NCBI GenBank assembly: GCA_003281005.1 | Contig: QCDE01000004.1 | Span: 18,054-82,053, forward strand | Source of the DNA: Pelagibacteraceae bacterium AG-349-O05 | Lineage (GTDB): Bacteria; Pseudomonadota; Alphaproteobacteria; Pelagibacterales; Pelagibacteraceae | Direction: 5' to 3' | Length of the DNA stretch: 64,000 nucleotides | In this document: positions 17,319 through 25,631 of the stretch, in pieces | Layout: every line of letters starts with the position of its first letter | How positions within the stretch are numbered: position 1 is the first letter of the stretch | Position numbers and translations under genes: made by a program | The notes under the pieces: model-generated | Databases searched by the model: none | Told to the model about the DNA's origin: nothing | What the model saw: the letters and a program-made list of their open reading frames with translations, nothing else

Positions 17319-18788
17319 CTACGGTAGACAATCAAGATAAGTATCCAGATCCCATTGTGTTGTTGCACCAAGAAATCTTTCCCACTCATCGTTTTTATAC
17401 CAATGGAAAACTTTATACATTTCATCTGGCATTGCAGATTTGATTACTTCATCTTCTGCCAGTCTATCTAAAGCTTCACCCAAACTTAATGGAAGCTTTT
17501 TAACATCTTTACCAGCTTTCTGAGCTTCATAAATATTTCTAGACTCAGGAGCTGCTGGTTTCATTTTCTTACTTATACCTTCGTCGCAAGCTTTTAATAA
17601 TGCAGCACCTAATAAATAAGGATTGTGCATCGAGTCTACTGATCTGTATTCAAATCTTCCTGGAGCAGAAACCCTTAAACCACAAGTTCTGTTTTGATAT
17701 CCCCAATCAGCATAAACGGGAGCCCAAAAACCTTGATCCCATAATCTTCTGTAAGAATTTACAGTTGAAGATCCAAGAGCTGTTAATGCTGGCAAGTGCT
17801 TCATAATGCCTGCAATAGATTGCAAACCAATTTTTCCTGGTAATTGCATGTCTTTTGTATCCGGCATGAAAGTATTAGTTCCACCTTCAACATAACTAAA
17901 TACTTCTTCTACACCTGGTAGAGTTTTATTTCCAAGTTTGTTAAGTTTTATTTTTCCACCTTTCCATAAAGACATGTTTGTATGACAACCACTAGCAGAA
18001 ACACCCATAAATGGTTTTGTCATAAAACAAGCTATTAAATTATGTTCTCTTGCAACTTGAGCACAAATTTGTCTATATGTTGATAATCTATCTGCATTTC
18101 TTAAAACGTTATCGTAAGTCCAGTTTAATTCTAATTGTCCTGGAGCATCTTCATGATCTCCTTGAATCATATCAAGACCCATTGCTTTTGCATATTCGAT
18201 TACTTTCATAAATACTGGTCTTAATGATTCGAATTGATCAATGTGATAACAGAATGGTTTAGAAAAACCTTTACCTGTAGGCGTTCCATCCTCATTTTTT
18301 GTTAACCACATCATTTCAGGCTCAGTTCCAACTCTTAATTCTAGACCATGTTTTTTCTTAAATTCATCCATGAAAATTCTTAGGTTTCCTCTGCAGTCTG
18401 AAGTTAAATGACCGCCTGGATTTTTTCTTTCTTCTCTGTTTCTAAAACAAGTTACAAATACTCTTCCAACTCTTTTATCCCATGGTAATTGAACAAAAGT
18501 TTCAGGATCAGGTATTCCAACAAGCTCCATAGCCTCAGGACCATATCCAATATAATTATTGTGACGATCTAAGAATAAGTTTGCGGTAGCACCGTAAACT
18601 AATTGAAATCCTTTTTCTGCAGTTCTTTCCCAATGATCTGCAGGTATACCTTTACCAACAACTCGACCTGTTACAGAAATGAATTGATAATAAATGTAAG
18701 TAATGCCAAGTTCATTAATTTTTTCTCTAACCTTTTTAACTAATTTTGCTCTACCTGGCTGGTTAACATGTTTTTCTAGATCTGTCAT
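17319..18788 (-). CDS. Glutamine-synthetase-family ligase at the head of the Mgs-like genes
   Basis: 489 residues from the ATG complementary to 18786-18788, chosen because GAGGGG lies 5 nt upstream; a GTG two codons earlier is possible. Catalytic-fold motifs of the GS superfamily are present: GTEPEMMWL, GDHEDAPGQLELNW, ASGCHTNMSLW and NSYRRLW. It is longer than the GmaS-like protein at 10346 and clearly a different subfamily. It probably makes a gamma-glutamyl amide that feeds the MgsABC-like subunits: gamma-glutamylmethylamide if it is the true GmaS, glutamine or another amide otherwise. It is 69 bp downstream of the FAD oxidoreductase. Confidence 0.8.
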   Translation of the reverse strand: MTDLEKHVNQPGRAKLVKKVREKINELGITYIYYQFISVTGRVVGKGIPADHWERTAEKGFQLVYGATANLFLDRHNNYIGYGPEAMELVGIPDPETFVQLPWDKRVGRVFVTCFRNREERKNPGGHLTSDCRGNLRIFMDEFKKKHGLELRVGTEPEMMWLTKNEDGTPTGKGFSKPFCYHIDQFESLRPVFMKVIEYAKAMGLDMIQGDHEDAPGQLELNWTYDNVLRNADRLSTYRQICAQVAREHNLIACFMTKPFMGVSASGCHTNMSLWKGGKIKLNKLGNKTLPGVEEVFSYVEGGTNTFMPDTKDMQLPGKIGLQSIAGIMKHLPALTALGSSTVNSYRRLWDQGFWAPVYADWGYQNRTCGLRVSAPGRFEYRSVDSMHNPYLLGAALLKACDEGISKKMKPAAPESRNIYEAQKAGKDVKKLPLSLGEALDRLAEDEVIKSAMPDEMYKVFHWYKNDEWERFLGATTQWDLDTYLDCLP

Positions 18789-18857
18789 TTTCACCCCTCA
18801 ATGAATTTAATTTATTCAAACGTAGCTGAAAAATTTATTTGTGTCTAGGCTTTGAGT

Positions 18858-20186
18858 CTAGCTCCAAGGAAACGGACTGTTCGAAGTAGGGTGTAGTTCT
18901 CCCTTCTCGTAACGGTTGAATCTAAATGGTTTTAACAAATCACTTTCAGTACCAAGAATTTCTTTTGCAACAAGCTCACCAACACCGATCATTTTGTAAC
19001 CATGATTTGCATCTGCGATCATGTAAACATTTTCAAAAAATCTATCAAAGATTGGGAACGAGTCTGGTGTCATACATCCAAGACCACCTGAAGGTCCTTT
19101 TCTATATAAATCAGATTTACCTTCAAATCTTTTTTGACAATGAGCTAATGCTGAGCACCACATTTCACTAAATGCATCTGTTGTTTGATACTCAGGTGAA
19201 TCCAAACCATAAGGATCAACGTTAACTTGATCGAAATGTTTTTTAACTATGTAAGGAGATGTTCCACCTTGCACTCCTAAACCTTCAATATCAGGTTTGT
19301 AATAAATTCCCCAAATCTTATCTGTAATTAATTTTTTTGTTTTGTCCGAATATAATGGAGCTGTAGAGTCTACGTGAACTACAGGTGGTTGTTTACCATC
19401 ATTTGTTTTTAAAAAATCTGGTTCAACTCCAATAACACCTTCTTGTAAAAACCAATATGTCCACATGTCAGTCTCATGCATCTTACCATCTTTACCCAAA
19501 ATATTTGCGGTCTTTGGTAGTTCTAGCATGTTCCAAAAATCTCTTGCCCATGGACCTGCACCAATTACTACTTGTTCACACTCAATGTTTCCTTTATCAG
19601 TTTCGACACCTGTAACTGCTTGACTGTTACTTCCTCTTTTAAAACCTGTTACTTTTACACCTTTCATTACTTGAACACCATTTGAAGTAGATTTGTTTTC
19701 TAGTGCTTTAATTGAATCTTTGTTGAATGCATATCCACCTTTTTTTTCATGAAGAACAGAAGTTATACCTTGTGCTTGCCAATCATCAAAAATACCTTTC
19801 ATATAATTTGCACAATCTTTTTCACCTTCTATAAAATCTGACTCATAGCCGATTGCTTTTTGTTGTTCGTAGATACTTGCAACATCTTTATGCATCACTT
19901 CAGGTGATATTTGTAAATAACCAACAGGATTATATTTAAATGCTTTAGGATCACTCTCCCAAACAGAAACTGAATGAGCCATCAATTCTCTCATTGCTGG
20001 TTGAAAATAATTATTTCTTACTACACCGCAAGCAATTCCACTTGCACCAGCAGCTGTATCTTTTTTTTCTAATACAATTATGTCACCAGGATTTTTGTAT
20101 GTTTCTGAAAGTTTCCAAGCAGTACTTAGACCATGTATTCCACCACCGATTATAACTACTTTAGCTTTCGAAGGTAATGTCGTCAT
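18858..20186 (-). CDS. FAD-dependent amine oxidoreductase (DAO/SoxB-like)
   Basis: 442 residues of the D-amino-acid-oxidase fold. The dinucleotide motif VVIIGGGIHGLSTAWKL is at residues 10-26, VLEKKDTAAGASGIACGVVRNNYF is the flavin-adjacent region, and DANHGYKMIGVGELVAKEIL is the C-terminal FAD contact. Members oxidise secondary or tertiary amines such as sarcosine or N-methylglutamate. Because it heads the ligase/Mgs-like cluster, oxidation of N-methylglutamate or a methylated amino acid is a reasonable inference. It is a stand-alone subunit: no DAG partner genes are adjacent. Confidence 0.82.
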   Translation of the reverse strand: MTTLPSKAKVVIIGGGIHGLSTAWKLSETYKNPGDIIVLEKKDTAAGASGIACGVVRNNYFQPAMRELMAHSVSVWESDPKAFKYNPVGYLQISPEVMHKDVASIYEQQKAIGYESDFIEGEKDCANYMKGIFDDWQAQGITSVLHEKKGGYAFNKDSIKALENKSTSNGVQVMKGVKVTGFKRGSNSQAVTGVETDKGNIECEQVVIGAGPWARDFWNMLELPKTANILGKDGKMHETDMWTYWFLQEGVIGVEPDFLKTNDGKQPPVVHVDSTAPLYSDKTKKLITDKIWGIYYKPDIEGLGVQGGTSPYIVKKHFDQVNVDPYGLDSPEYQTTDAFSEMWCSALAHCQKRFEGKSDLYRKGPSGGLGCMTPDSFPIFDRFFENVYMIADANHGYKMIGVGELVAKEILGTESDLLKPFRFNRYEKGELHPTSNSPFPWS

Positions 20187-20286
20187 AACAAAACATTATT
20201 TTTTGGCAGTGGCAATTAATATAATTTTTTATAGAACTAAAAATTATATATAAAAAATAGATACTTAAATTTTTATTAAAAAATGG

Positions 20287-20637
20287 CTAATAACTTATGT
20301 TTTTTAAAGTGACTAAATAATCATTAAACTCTTTTATAAATGATTCACTTGGCATTATATTTTTTATTCTCTGGTCTGCTGAAGTTTTTTCAAGTCTAAA
20401 GAATCCTTTTTCACAAGCCTCGGTGATTATCAAAGCTGATTTAGGTCGAGAAGTTTTAAAAAGTTTTGTTTTTAATTCTTCTACTGATAATTTTTTACCC
20501 TCTTTATAAGATGACATTACTAGCAACATCATATGATAATGGGACGGTGATTTTCTAAAAAAATAATTACTTGATGTATGAGACTGTCTCATTTGATCTT
20601 CCCAAAAATCTAAAAGCGTTTTCTTTTCTTTTGGCAT
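20287..20637 (-). CDS. Putative winged-helix (MarR-like) regulator
   Basis: 116 residues, soluble. Residues 50-110 read like a winged helix: LSVEELKTKLF, then SRPKSALIITEACEKGFFRLEK as recognition helix, then TSADQRIKNIMPSESF as the wing, which resembles the DQR-containing wing of MarR proteins. The N-terminus is a short helical segment. It is 5 bp downstream of tdm, so it is cotranscribed with the TMAO demethylase gene and may regulate the tdm/tmoX divergent region. Function is inferred from fold-like pattern and position. Confidence 0.62.
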   Translation of the reverse strand: MPKEKKTLLDFWEDQMRQSHTSSNYFFRKSPSHYHMMLLVMSSYKEGKKLSVEELKTKLFKTSRPKSALIITEACEKGFFRLEKTSADQRIKNIMPSESFIKEFNDYLVTLKNISY

Positions 20638-20642
20638 AGCTC

Positions 20643-22982
20643 TTAAGCCTTGACTCTCGATTTAGTTGGATCATAAAAAGGAAAACCAACTACTTTTGCA
20701 CCAATTCTTTTTTGATGACCATCAATTTTACCAATCTCTACATCAGTACCAATCTCAGAGTACTGAACGTCTATTCTACAAAGTGCAATATTTTTATTTA
20801 AAGTGGAGGACAAACATCCACTTGTAACTATACCAACTTGAGATCTTCCAATATGAACACAGTCTCCATGACCAGCTATCTCTTTGCCAGCAAGTTCCAA
20901 TCCTACTAATTTTTTTTGAGGGTTTGCTTTTCTTTTAACTAATTCCTCTTTACCAATGAAATCTTCCTCTTTTGTTTTCAATGGAACAGCAAAACCTATA
21001 CCTGCTTCAAAGGGATCTTGTTCACCATCAAACTCAGCACCAAATAAAATTAAACCTGCCTCAATTCTAAGTTTATCTAAAGCTGCAAACCCAGCTGGAA
21101 TGAGCCCATCATCTTTACCTGCTTCCATTAATTTATCCCAAACTTCTGGCGCATGTTTTGGATGACACCATATCTCATAACCTAACTCACCAGTATAACC
21201 AGTTCTTGAAACAATTAATGGTATACCTTGAAGTTCTTCTATTCTGCATATTGTAAATCTGAACCAGCCCAACTCATCTATCGAAGGTTGTGTTGGTGGT
21301 GTAAAGATGATTTTTTTTAAAATTTCTCTACTTTTAGGACCTTGCAAAGATACATTACTAATTTGGTCAGTAGAGTTTTTAACAATAGCATTAAAATTCT
21401 TTTTCTTTGCAATTTCTTTAAGCCATTCGCCACCATACTCATCTCCACATATCCATCTAAAACCTGTTTCGCTTAATCTTAAAAGGGTTCCATCATCAAA
21501 CATCATTCCATTTTCGTAACACATTGCGGAATACACAACCTGTCCAACAGAAAGTTTTTTAATATTTCTTGTAAGAGTGTAGTTCATTAACTCTTCAGCA
21601 TCAGGACCAATTATTTCAAATTTTCTTAGTGATGATAGATCAATTAATACAGCATCATTTCTGCAAGCATTGTACTCATTAACCAAACCATGTTTGGTGT
21701 AATCGTTTGGAAGCCAAAACCCTCTAGCATCAACATAGTTTCTAGTTAATTTTGAAGTTCTTTCATAAAAGCCAGAATTTCTAGTAAGTTTATTTTCAGA
21801 GTCTGTTTTCATTCTAAACCCAAATGACTTTCTAAATTCTTTATTTTTGTCATAAGTTCTAACAAATATATTAGTAGGATTCCATGAATTACATGGATCT
21901 ATATCGCTTGGACATGCAGTTGTTCCAATTGTTAAATCTTTTAAAGCTTTAAACATTACATAATCACCAGGTCTTGAATAAGATTCATCAGAAATAACAG
22001 AATTTAATCCTCCGGCAGAAGTGTTAAAAAATAAATTAATTGCATGCCAACCTTTTTGTTTCTGAACACCGTATTTCGACATACTTTCAGTTAAATTATC
22101 TGAACAATTTGGATGACCAAAATATCCTGCGTCTTCATAATATTTTGATGTACATGCTAGATTAAAAGTATCATGTTTACCTACAGTATCTCTTATAACT
22201 TCAACAAGAGGCTCATGGTCTGTATCATAAAATTTAGAGTGCAATCCAGGTCCAGGAAAAGTATTTCCCATAAATGTTCTAGTGGTTTGCCAGTCTAATC
22301 CTTTTTCAATCCCTTTGTCTAATTTTTTTGTGTCAAATGCTACGAAGTCAGAACATTGTCTGCCAGTTGGACTAATTACCTGAATATAATCTCCCTCTTT
22401 TACTTGGTAAGATATAGAAGTTTCTTTATTTATGTTTTCTTCATACAGAGGTTCAAATACAGGATCTGGTATTACATTTAATTCTTTATCATTAACGATT
22501 TTGGATCTTTTAATATAAATCGTTAAATCACTTGGAGGATTTTGATTTGTGACATCCATATCCTCGCTAGGTGCAGCAAAAATAGCAAAACATTTATCCT
22601 TTGATTTAAATTTCATGTTTTCTCCTGGCTTAGTATCAGGATCAAATATGATTGAAGATTTAGAGTCTGAAATATTTAAGTTTCTTTTTTTTAATTGATA
22701 ATTTGTTGCTAATATCGTTTCATCTTTACCATTAAGAATATTCCTAATAAAATTTTTTTCATTGTTTGATTTTAAATTTAAAATTCCAACATCAGATTTA
22801 CCATCTTTGTTAAAACAAACTATTTCACAAATTTGATTACCCTCATTATTAATAATTTCTAATTCATCATCAGGAAAAATTTGAAAAGCAGTAAGAGCAC
22901 CGCCATTAACAACATGTCTTTCAACTCCAGGTGGTAAAATATTTAAACCAGGATATTTAATATCTTTACTTGTTCCTAACAT
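20643..22982 (-). CDS. tdm: Trimethylamine-N-oxide demethylase (DUF1989-GcvT fusion)
   Basis: 779 residues. The N-terminal half is DUF1989-like (a degenerate copy at about 20-160, a full copy at about 190-380), the C-terminal half is a GcvT tetrahydrofolate-binding domain. Tdm splits TMAO into dimethylamine and formaldehyde, which can be captured as methylene-THF. Cys277, Cys293 and Cys357 have the spacing (16 and 64) of the zinc triad I recall for Methylocella Tdm, which strengthens the call. It is transcribed divergently from the TMAO-binding protein gene at 23125, and Tmm is encoded nearby. Full length, no disruption. Confidence 0.88.
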   Translation of the reverse strand: MLGTSKDIKYPGLNILPPGVERHVVNGGALTAFQIFPDDELEIINNEGNQICEIVCFNKDGKSDVGILNLKSNNEKNFIRNILNGKDETILATNYQLKKRNLNISDSKSSIIFDPDTKPGENMKFKSKDKCFAIFAAPSEDMDVTNQNPPSDLTIYIKRSKIVNDKELNVIPDPVFEPLYEENINKETSISYQVKEGDYIQVISPTGRQCSDFVAFDTKKLDKGIEKGLDWQTTRTFMGNTFPGPGLHSKFYDTDHEPLVEVIRDTVGKHDTFNLACTSKYYEDAGYFGHPNCSDNLTESMSKYGVQKQKGWHAINLFFNTSAGGLNSVISDESYSRPGDYVMFKALKDLTIGTTACPSDIDPCNSWNPTNIFVRTYDKNKEFRKSFGFRMKTDSENKLTRNSGFYERTSKLTRNYVDARGFWLPNDYTKHGLVNEYNACRNDAVLIDLSSLRKFEIIGPDAEELMNYTLTRNIKKLSVGQVVYSAMCYENGMMFDDGTLLRLSETGFRWICGDEYGGEWLKEIAKKKNFNAIVKNSTDQISNVSLQGPKSREILKKIIFTPPTQPSIDELGWFRFTICRIEELQGIPLIVSRTGYTGELGYEIWCHPKHAPEVWDKLMEAGKDDGLIPAGFAALDKLRIEAGLILFGAEFDGEQDPFEAGIGFAVPLKTKEEDFIGKEELVKRKANPQKKLVGLELAGKEIAGHGDCVHIGRSQVGIVTSGCLSSTLNKNIALCRIDVQYSEIGTDVEIGKIDGHQKRIGAKVVGFPFYDPTKSRVKA

Positions 22983-23099
22983 TTTAATTTTTAAATATTG
23001 TTATATTTTTTATCATTATTTTTATTGTTTAAATATATATATATATTTTAGAACTAATAATTCTTTACCTACCTATTTGTTTTGTCATAGACTATTAAA

Positions 23100-23113
23100 T
23101 ATTAATATTAATA
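23100..23113. promoter_or_regulatory. 14-bp palindrome between tdm and tmoX
   Basis: TATTAATATTAATA at 23100-23113 is a perfect palindrome just before the ribosome site of tmoX, inside the 142-bp divergent region 22983-23124. It could be an operator for control of the TMAO genes. AT richness makes such palindromes fairly common by chance. An alternating AT run at 23033-23048 is also present. Confidence 0.25.
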
Positions 23114-23124
23114 GAGGGGTATAC

Positions 23125-24069
23125 ATGAAAAAAATAATATCATTACTGTCTGCTCTAGTTATTTCTGTAGTAAGTTTTGCAGGAATTTCTAACGCTGATA
23201 GCAAGAAGCCTATCGTTATCCCAACTCATAACTGGTCAAGTCAAATTGTAATGGCCTACGTTATTGGTGGAATTTTCGAAAGTATGGGCAATAACGTTAA
23301 ATACGTTAACGCAGACTCACAAGCAGTTTATGAGTCAATTAGAATTGGAGATGTAACTATATCTCACGAGGTATGGGAATCTGCATTTGGTAAATCTTTT
23401 ACTACTGCTTTAGATAAAGGTGGTTTATTAGATTGGGGTGATCATGAAGCAAGAACTCTTGAGGATATGGGATATCCAAACTGGGTTGCTGAAAAAGGAT
23501 TATGCCCAGGTTTACCAGACTGGACAGCTTTAAAAAACCCAGATTGTGCTAAGAACTTTACAACACCTGATTCACCAGATGGAAAAGGAAGAATGTTGGA
23601 AGGTCCACAAACTTGGCATGGTGACTTAATCCCACAAAGGGTTGATGCACTAGGTTTAGGTGACTTATGGTGGGTTAAATTTGCTGGAAGTGCTGATGCA
23701 CTTTGGGCAGAATTAGCTGCAGCTGAAAAAGAAGGAAGAGGAACAATTATCTTCAACTGGACGCCTAACTTTACAGATGGTGCTGGTTTTACATTTATTG
23801 ACTTCCCTCCATACACAGCTGGTTGTAGACCAGAAGATGGTGGAGATGGTAAATGTGGTTCTCCTGATGGATACTTGAAAAAAGCAGTTCATGAGGATTT
23901 CCCAAAAACTCATCCAGATGCAGCAGCAACGTTTAAGAAAATGTCATTCTCTACAAGTCAAATTGGTGCAATGGCAGCTTTAGTTGACGTTGACAAAATG
24001 ACTCACGAAGATGCAGCTAAAAAATGGTTAGCTGATAACGAGTCAGTTTGGAAAGCATTTACTAAATAA
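23125..24069 (+). CDS. tmoX: TMAO-binding periplasmic protein of an ABC transporter
   Basis: 314 residues from the ATG at 23125, preceded by GAGGGG; an in-frame ATG 48 bp upstream would spoil the signal peptide. Residues 1-24 form a signal peptide ending GISNA. The mature part is an OpuAC/ProX-type quaternary-amine binder rich in Trp/Tyr (THNWSSQIV, HEVWESAF, IIFNWTPNFTD). Divergence from tdm, and TmoW/TmoV-type genes downstream, indicate TMAO as ligand. Glycine betaine or choline is the main alternative. A strong terminator follows, so this subunit can be made in excess. Confidence 0.8.
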   Translation: MKKIISLLSALVISVVSFAGISNADSKKPIVIPTHNWSSQIVMAYVIGGIFESMGNNVKYVNADSQAVYESIRIGDVTISHEVWESAFGKSFTTALDKGGLLDWGDHEARTLEDMGYPNWVAEKGLCPGLPDWTALKNPDCAKNFTTPDSPDGKGRMLEGPQTWHGDLIPQRVDALGLGDLWWVKFAGSADALWAELAAAEKEGRGTIIFNWTPNFTDGAGFTFIDFPPYTAGCRPEDGGDGKCGSPDGYLKKAVHEDFPKTHPDAAATFKKMSFSTSQIGAMAALVDVDKMTHEDAAKKWLADNESVWKAFTK

Positions 24070-24089
24070 GGTTAAAAGTTAAAATATAT

Positions 24090-24125
24090 AATCTCTCCCA
24101 ACATAGTTGGGGGAGATTTTTTTTT
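24090..24125 (+). terminator. Rho-independent terminator after tmoX
   Basis: Arms AATCTCTCCCAAC (24090-24102) and GTTGGGGGAGATT (24106-24118) pair over 13 bp with one G-U, with a tiny 3-nt loop, followed by T through 24125. One of the strongest hairpins in the window; it should limit readthrough from tmoX. Confidence 0.93.
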
Positions 24126-24138
24126 AATTACATAAATT

Positions 24139-24603
24139 ATGATTAAAAAATTTTTTTTATCTGTTTTATTAAATTTATTTTTTTTTAATTTATCTTTTGC
24201 AAAAAACATCAATATTCAAGAAAATATTAATTTAAGTTTTAAATGTAAGCTAGAAAAAAAAATAATTAAGAACTCAGAATATAATTACAAAACTTTTTTA
24301 GCAGAAGAATTAAACGATAAAGATTTAGATCAATTTCAAATTAAAGCAATAAAACCTGAAACACTTTTTATAGATGGGCTTTCTTTATTTCTTTCAAAAT
24401 CTAAAAAACTAAACGTTAAAATTGTCAATAAAGATGTTGTTTTATTTAAAGCAATTGATGAAGGAAAGAGCTATTCAGAATCTGCCATTGTCACTAGAAA
24501 ATCAGGTGAATTAATCCATGAGATTACAAAAAATGTTAAAAGCGAAAACTCAGAAAAATATATATTCTTTTATTCATGTAAAAAAAAAGAGAAAAAAGTC
24601 TGA
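24139..24603 (+). CDS. Secreted hypothetical protein (154 aa)
   Basis: 154 residues. The first 21 form a signal peptide (hydrophobic stretch ending NLSFA, then KNIN). The remainder is lysine-rich with alternating polar/hydrophobic strands and two cysteines (FKCKLEK and FYSCKKK) that may pair in the periplasm. No family recognised. It lies 14 bp after the tmoX terminator, so it probably has its own promoter or relies on readthrough. Confidence 0.65.
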   Translation: MIKKFFLSVLLNLFFFNLSFAKNINIQENINLSFKCKLEKKIIKNSEYNYKTFLAEELNDKDLDQFQIKAIKPETLFIDGLSLFLSKSKKLNVKIVNKDVVLFKAIDEGKSYSESAIVTRKSGELIHEITKNVKSENSEKYIFFYSCKKKEKKV

Positions 24604-24637
24604 TTTTTTTTTTAACAATTTTGTGTAAAATATTAAA

Positions 24638-25015
24638 ATGAAAAGATTAATTATTACTATAATTTTAGGTTTGTTAGTTTCATCTTCTGTTTTAGCAAGA
24701 AGCACTGGTTGCAAAGAGGGTGATTGTGATAACGGTTATGGAAAATGGGTTTATACGGATAAAACCACTTATGAAGGGGAGTGGGTTTCTACAAAAAAAC
24801 AAGGACAAGGTGTAGAGACTTGGCCAAATGGATATATTTATAAAGGTGAATTTAAAAATAGTGTTTGGAGTGGAATTGGAACATTAATATTTCCTGATGG
24901 CTCCACTTATGAAGGAGAGTGGGCGAACGGTTTTATGAATGGTCAAGGAACATTTACTTGGGCAGATGGAAAACAAAAATCAGGCATTTGGAAAAACGGT
25001 AAGTTACAAGAATAA
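24638..25015 (+). CDS. Secreted MORN-repeat protein
   Basis: 125 residues. A signal peptide (residues 1-20, ending SSVLA) is followed by four MORN repeats, for example YEGEWVSTKKQGQGVETWPN, YKGEFKNSVWSGIGTLIFPD and YEGEWANGFMNGQGTFTWAD. MORN repeats form an elongated beta-sheet and often bind membranes or other proteins. No enzymatic domain is attached, so the molecular role is unknown. Its stop overlaps the ATG of the next gene by one base. Confidence 0.82.
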   Translation: MKRLIITIILGLLVSSSVLARSTGCKEGDCDNGYGKWVYTDKTTYEGEWVSTKKQGQGVETWPNGYIYKGEFKNSVWSGIGTLIFPDGSTYEGEWANGFMNGQGTFTWADGKQKSGIWKNGKLQE

Positions 25016-25566
25016 TGTCAAAAGAAAATTTTATTAACAAAATAAAAGATTTACCTGAGTCTTTGAGACAATTTATTGGTCTTATATTTATTACTTTAAT
25101 AGTAATCATATCTTTTAGTATTTTAAATGGAATTTTTGGCCAGGGTGATGATTTGGTAAAAAGAATGAAGTTAGAGGAAGAAAGAATTGCTGAAGAAAAA
25201 AAACTTAGTGAATTAATATCTAAATTACCCTCTGGAATATTGGTTTCTTTTGACGGAACTGATCATTACAAATTAACAGATGAGGTATATGAGCAGGTAT
25301 GTAAAGCTACAAAGCTAATTCCTCAAAGAGCAATAATGGGTGCTAATTTCTTAAATTTTAGAGCACATGAGCTTTATACAATTAATGGAAATAAAATTGA
25401 TGAGACTTTTGTTAAATGGGATGAAGAAAAAGGTAAATGTTTCGCGGGTTTTACAGTAAGTGGAAATAACGTAGGTGTTGATGAAAGTATTACTATAAGT
25501 GGAGAAGCTTTAAGTTTTTTAAGCACTGGAATTGATACAAGAGTTTATTTTATTAAAAATTTTTAA
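25015..25566 (+). CDS. Single-span membrane protein of unknown function
   Basis: 183 residues. A polar N-terminus is followed by one membrane helix (FIGLIFITLIVIISFSILNGIF, about residues 22-43, counted in two parts) and a charged coiled-coil-like stretch KRMKLEEERIAEEKKLSEL. The C-terminal 110 residues look like a small soluble domain with two cysteines. No recognised motif. It is translationally coupled to the MORN-repeat gene and precedes tmoW by 65 bp. Confidence 0.68.
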   Translation: MSKENFINKIKDLPESLRQFIGLIFITLIVIISFSILNGIFGQGDDLVKRMKLEEERIAEEKKLSELISKLPSGILVSFDGTDHYKLTDEVYEQVCKATKLIPQRAIMGANFLNFRAHELYTINGNKIDETFVKWDEEKGKCFAGFTVSGNNVGVDESITISGEALSFLSTGIDTRVYFIKNF

Positions 25567-25631
25567 CGAGGAAAGGCAACAATTATTAACATTTTAATTT
25601 TATAGAATTTAATATAACTTTAAATTAATTT

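Noticed and set aside
23033..23048. Alternating AT tract as a repeat or binding site
   Set aside because: Short and expected in AT-rich intergenic DNA.
23442..23913. Minus-strand reading frames of 124 and 66 codons opposite tmoX
   Set aside because: Opposite a confidently assigned binding protein, low-complexity, no ribosome site or family.
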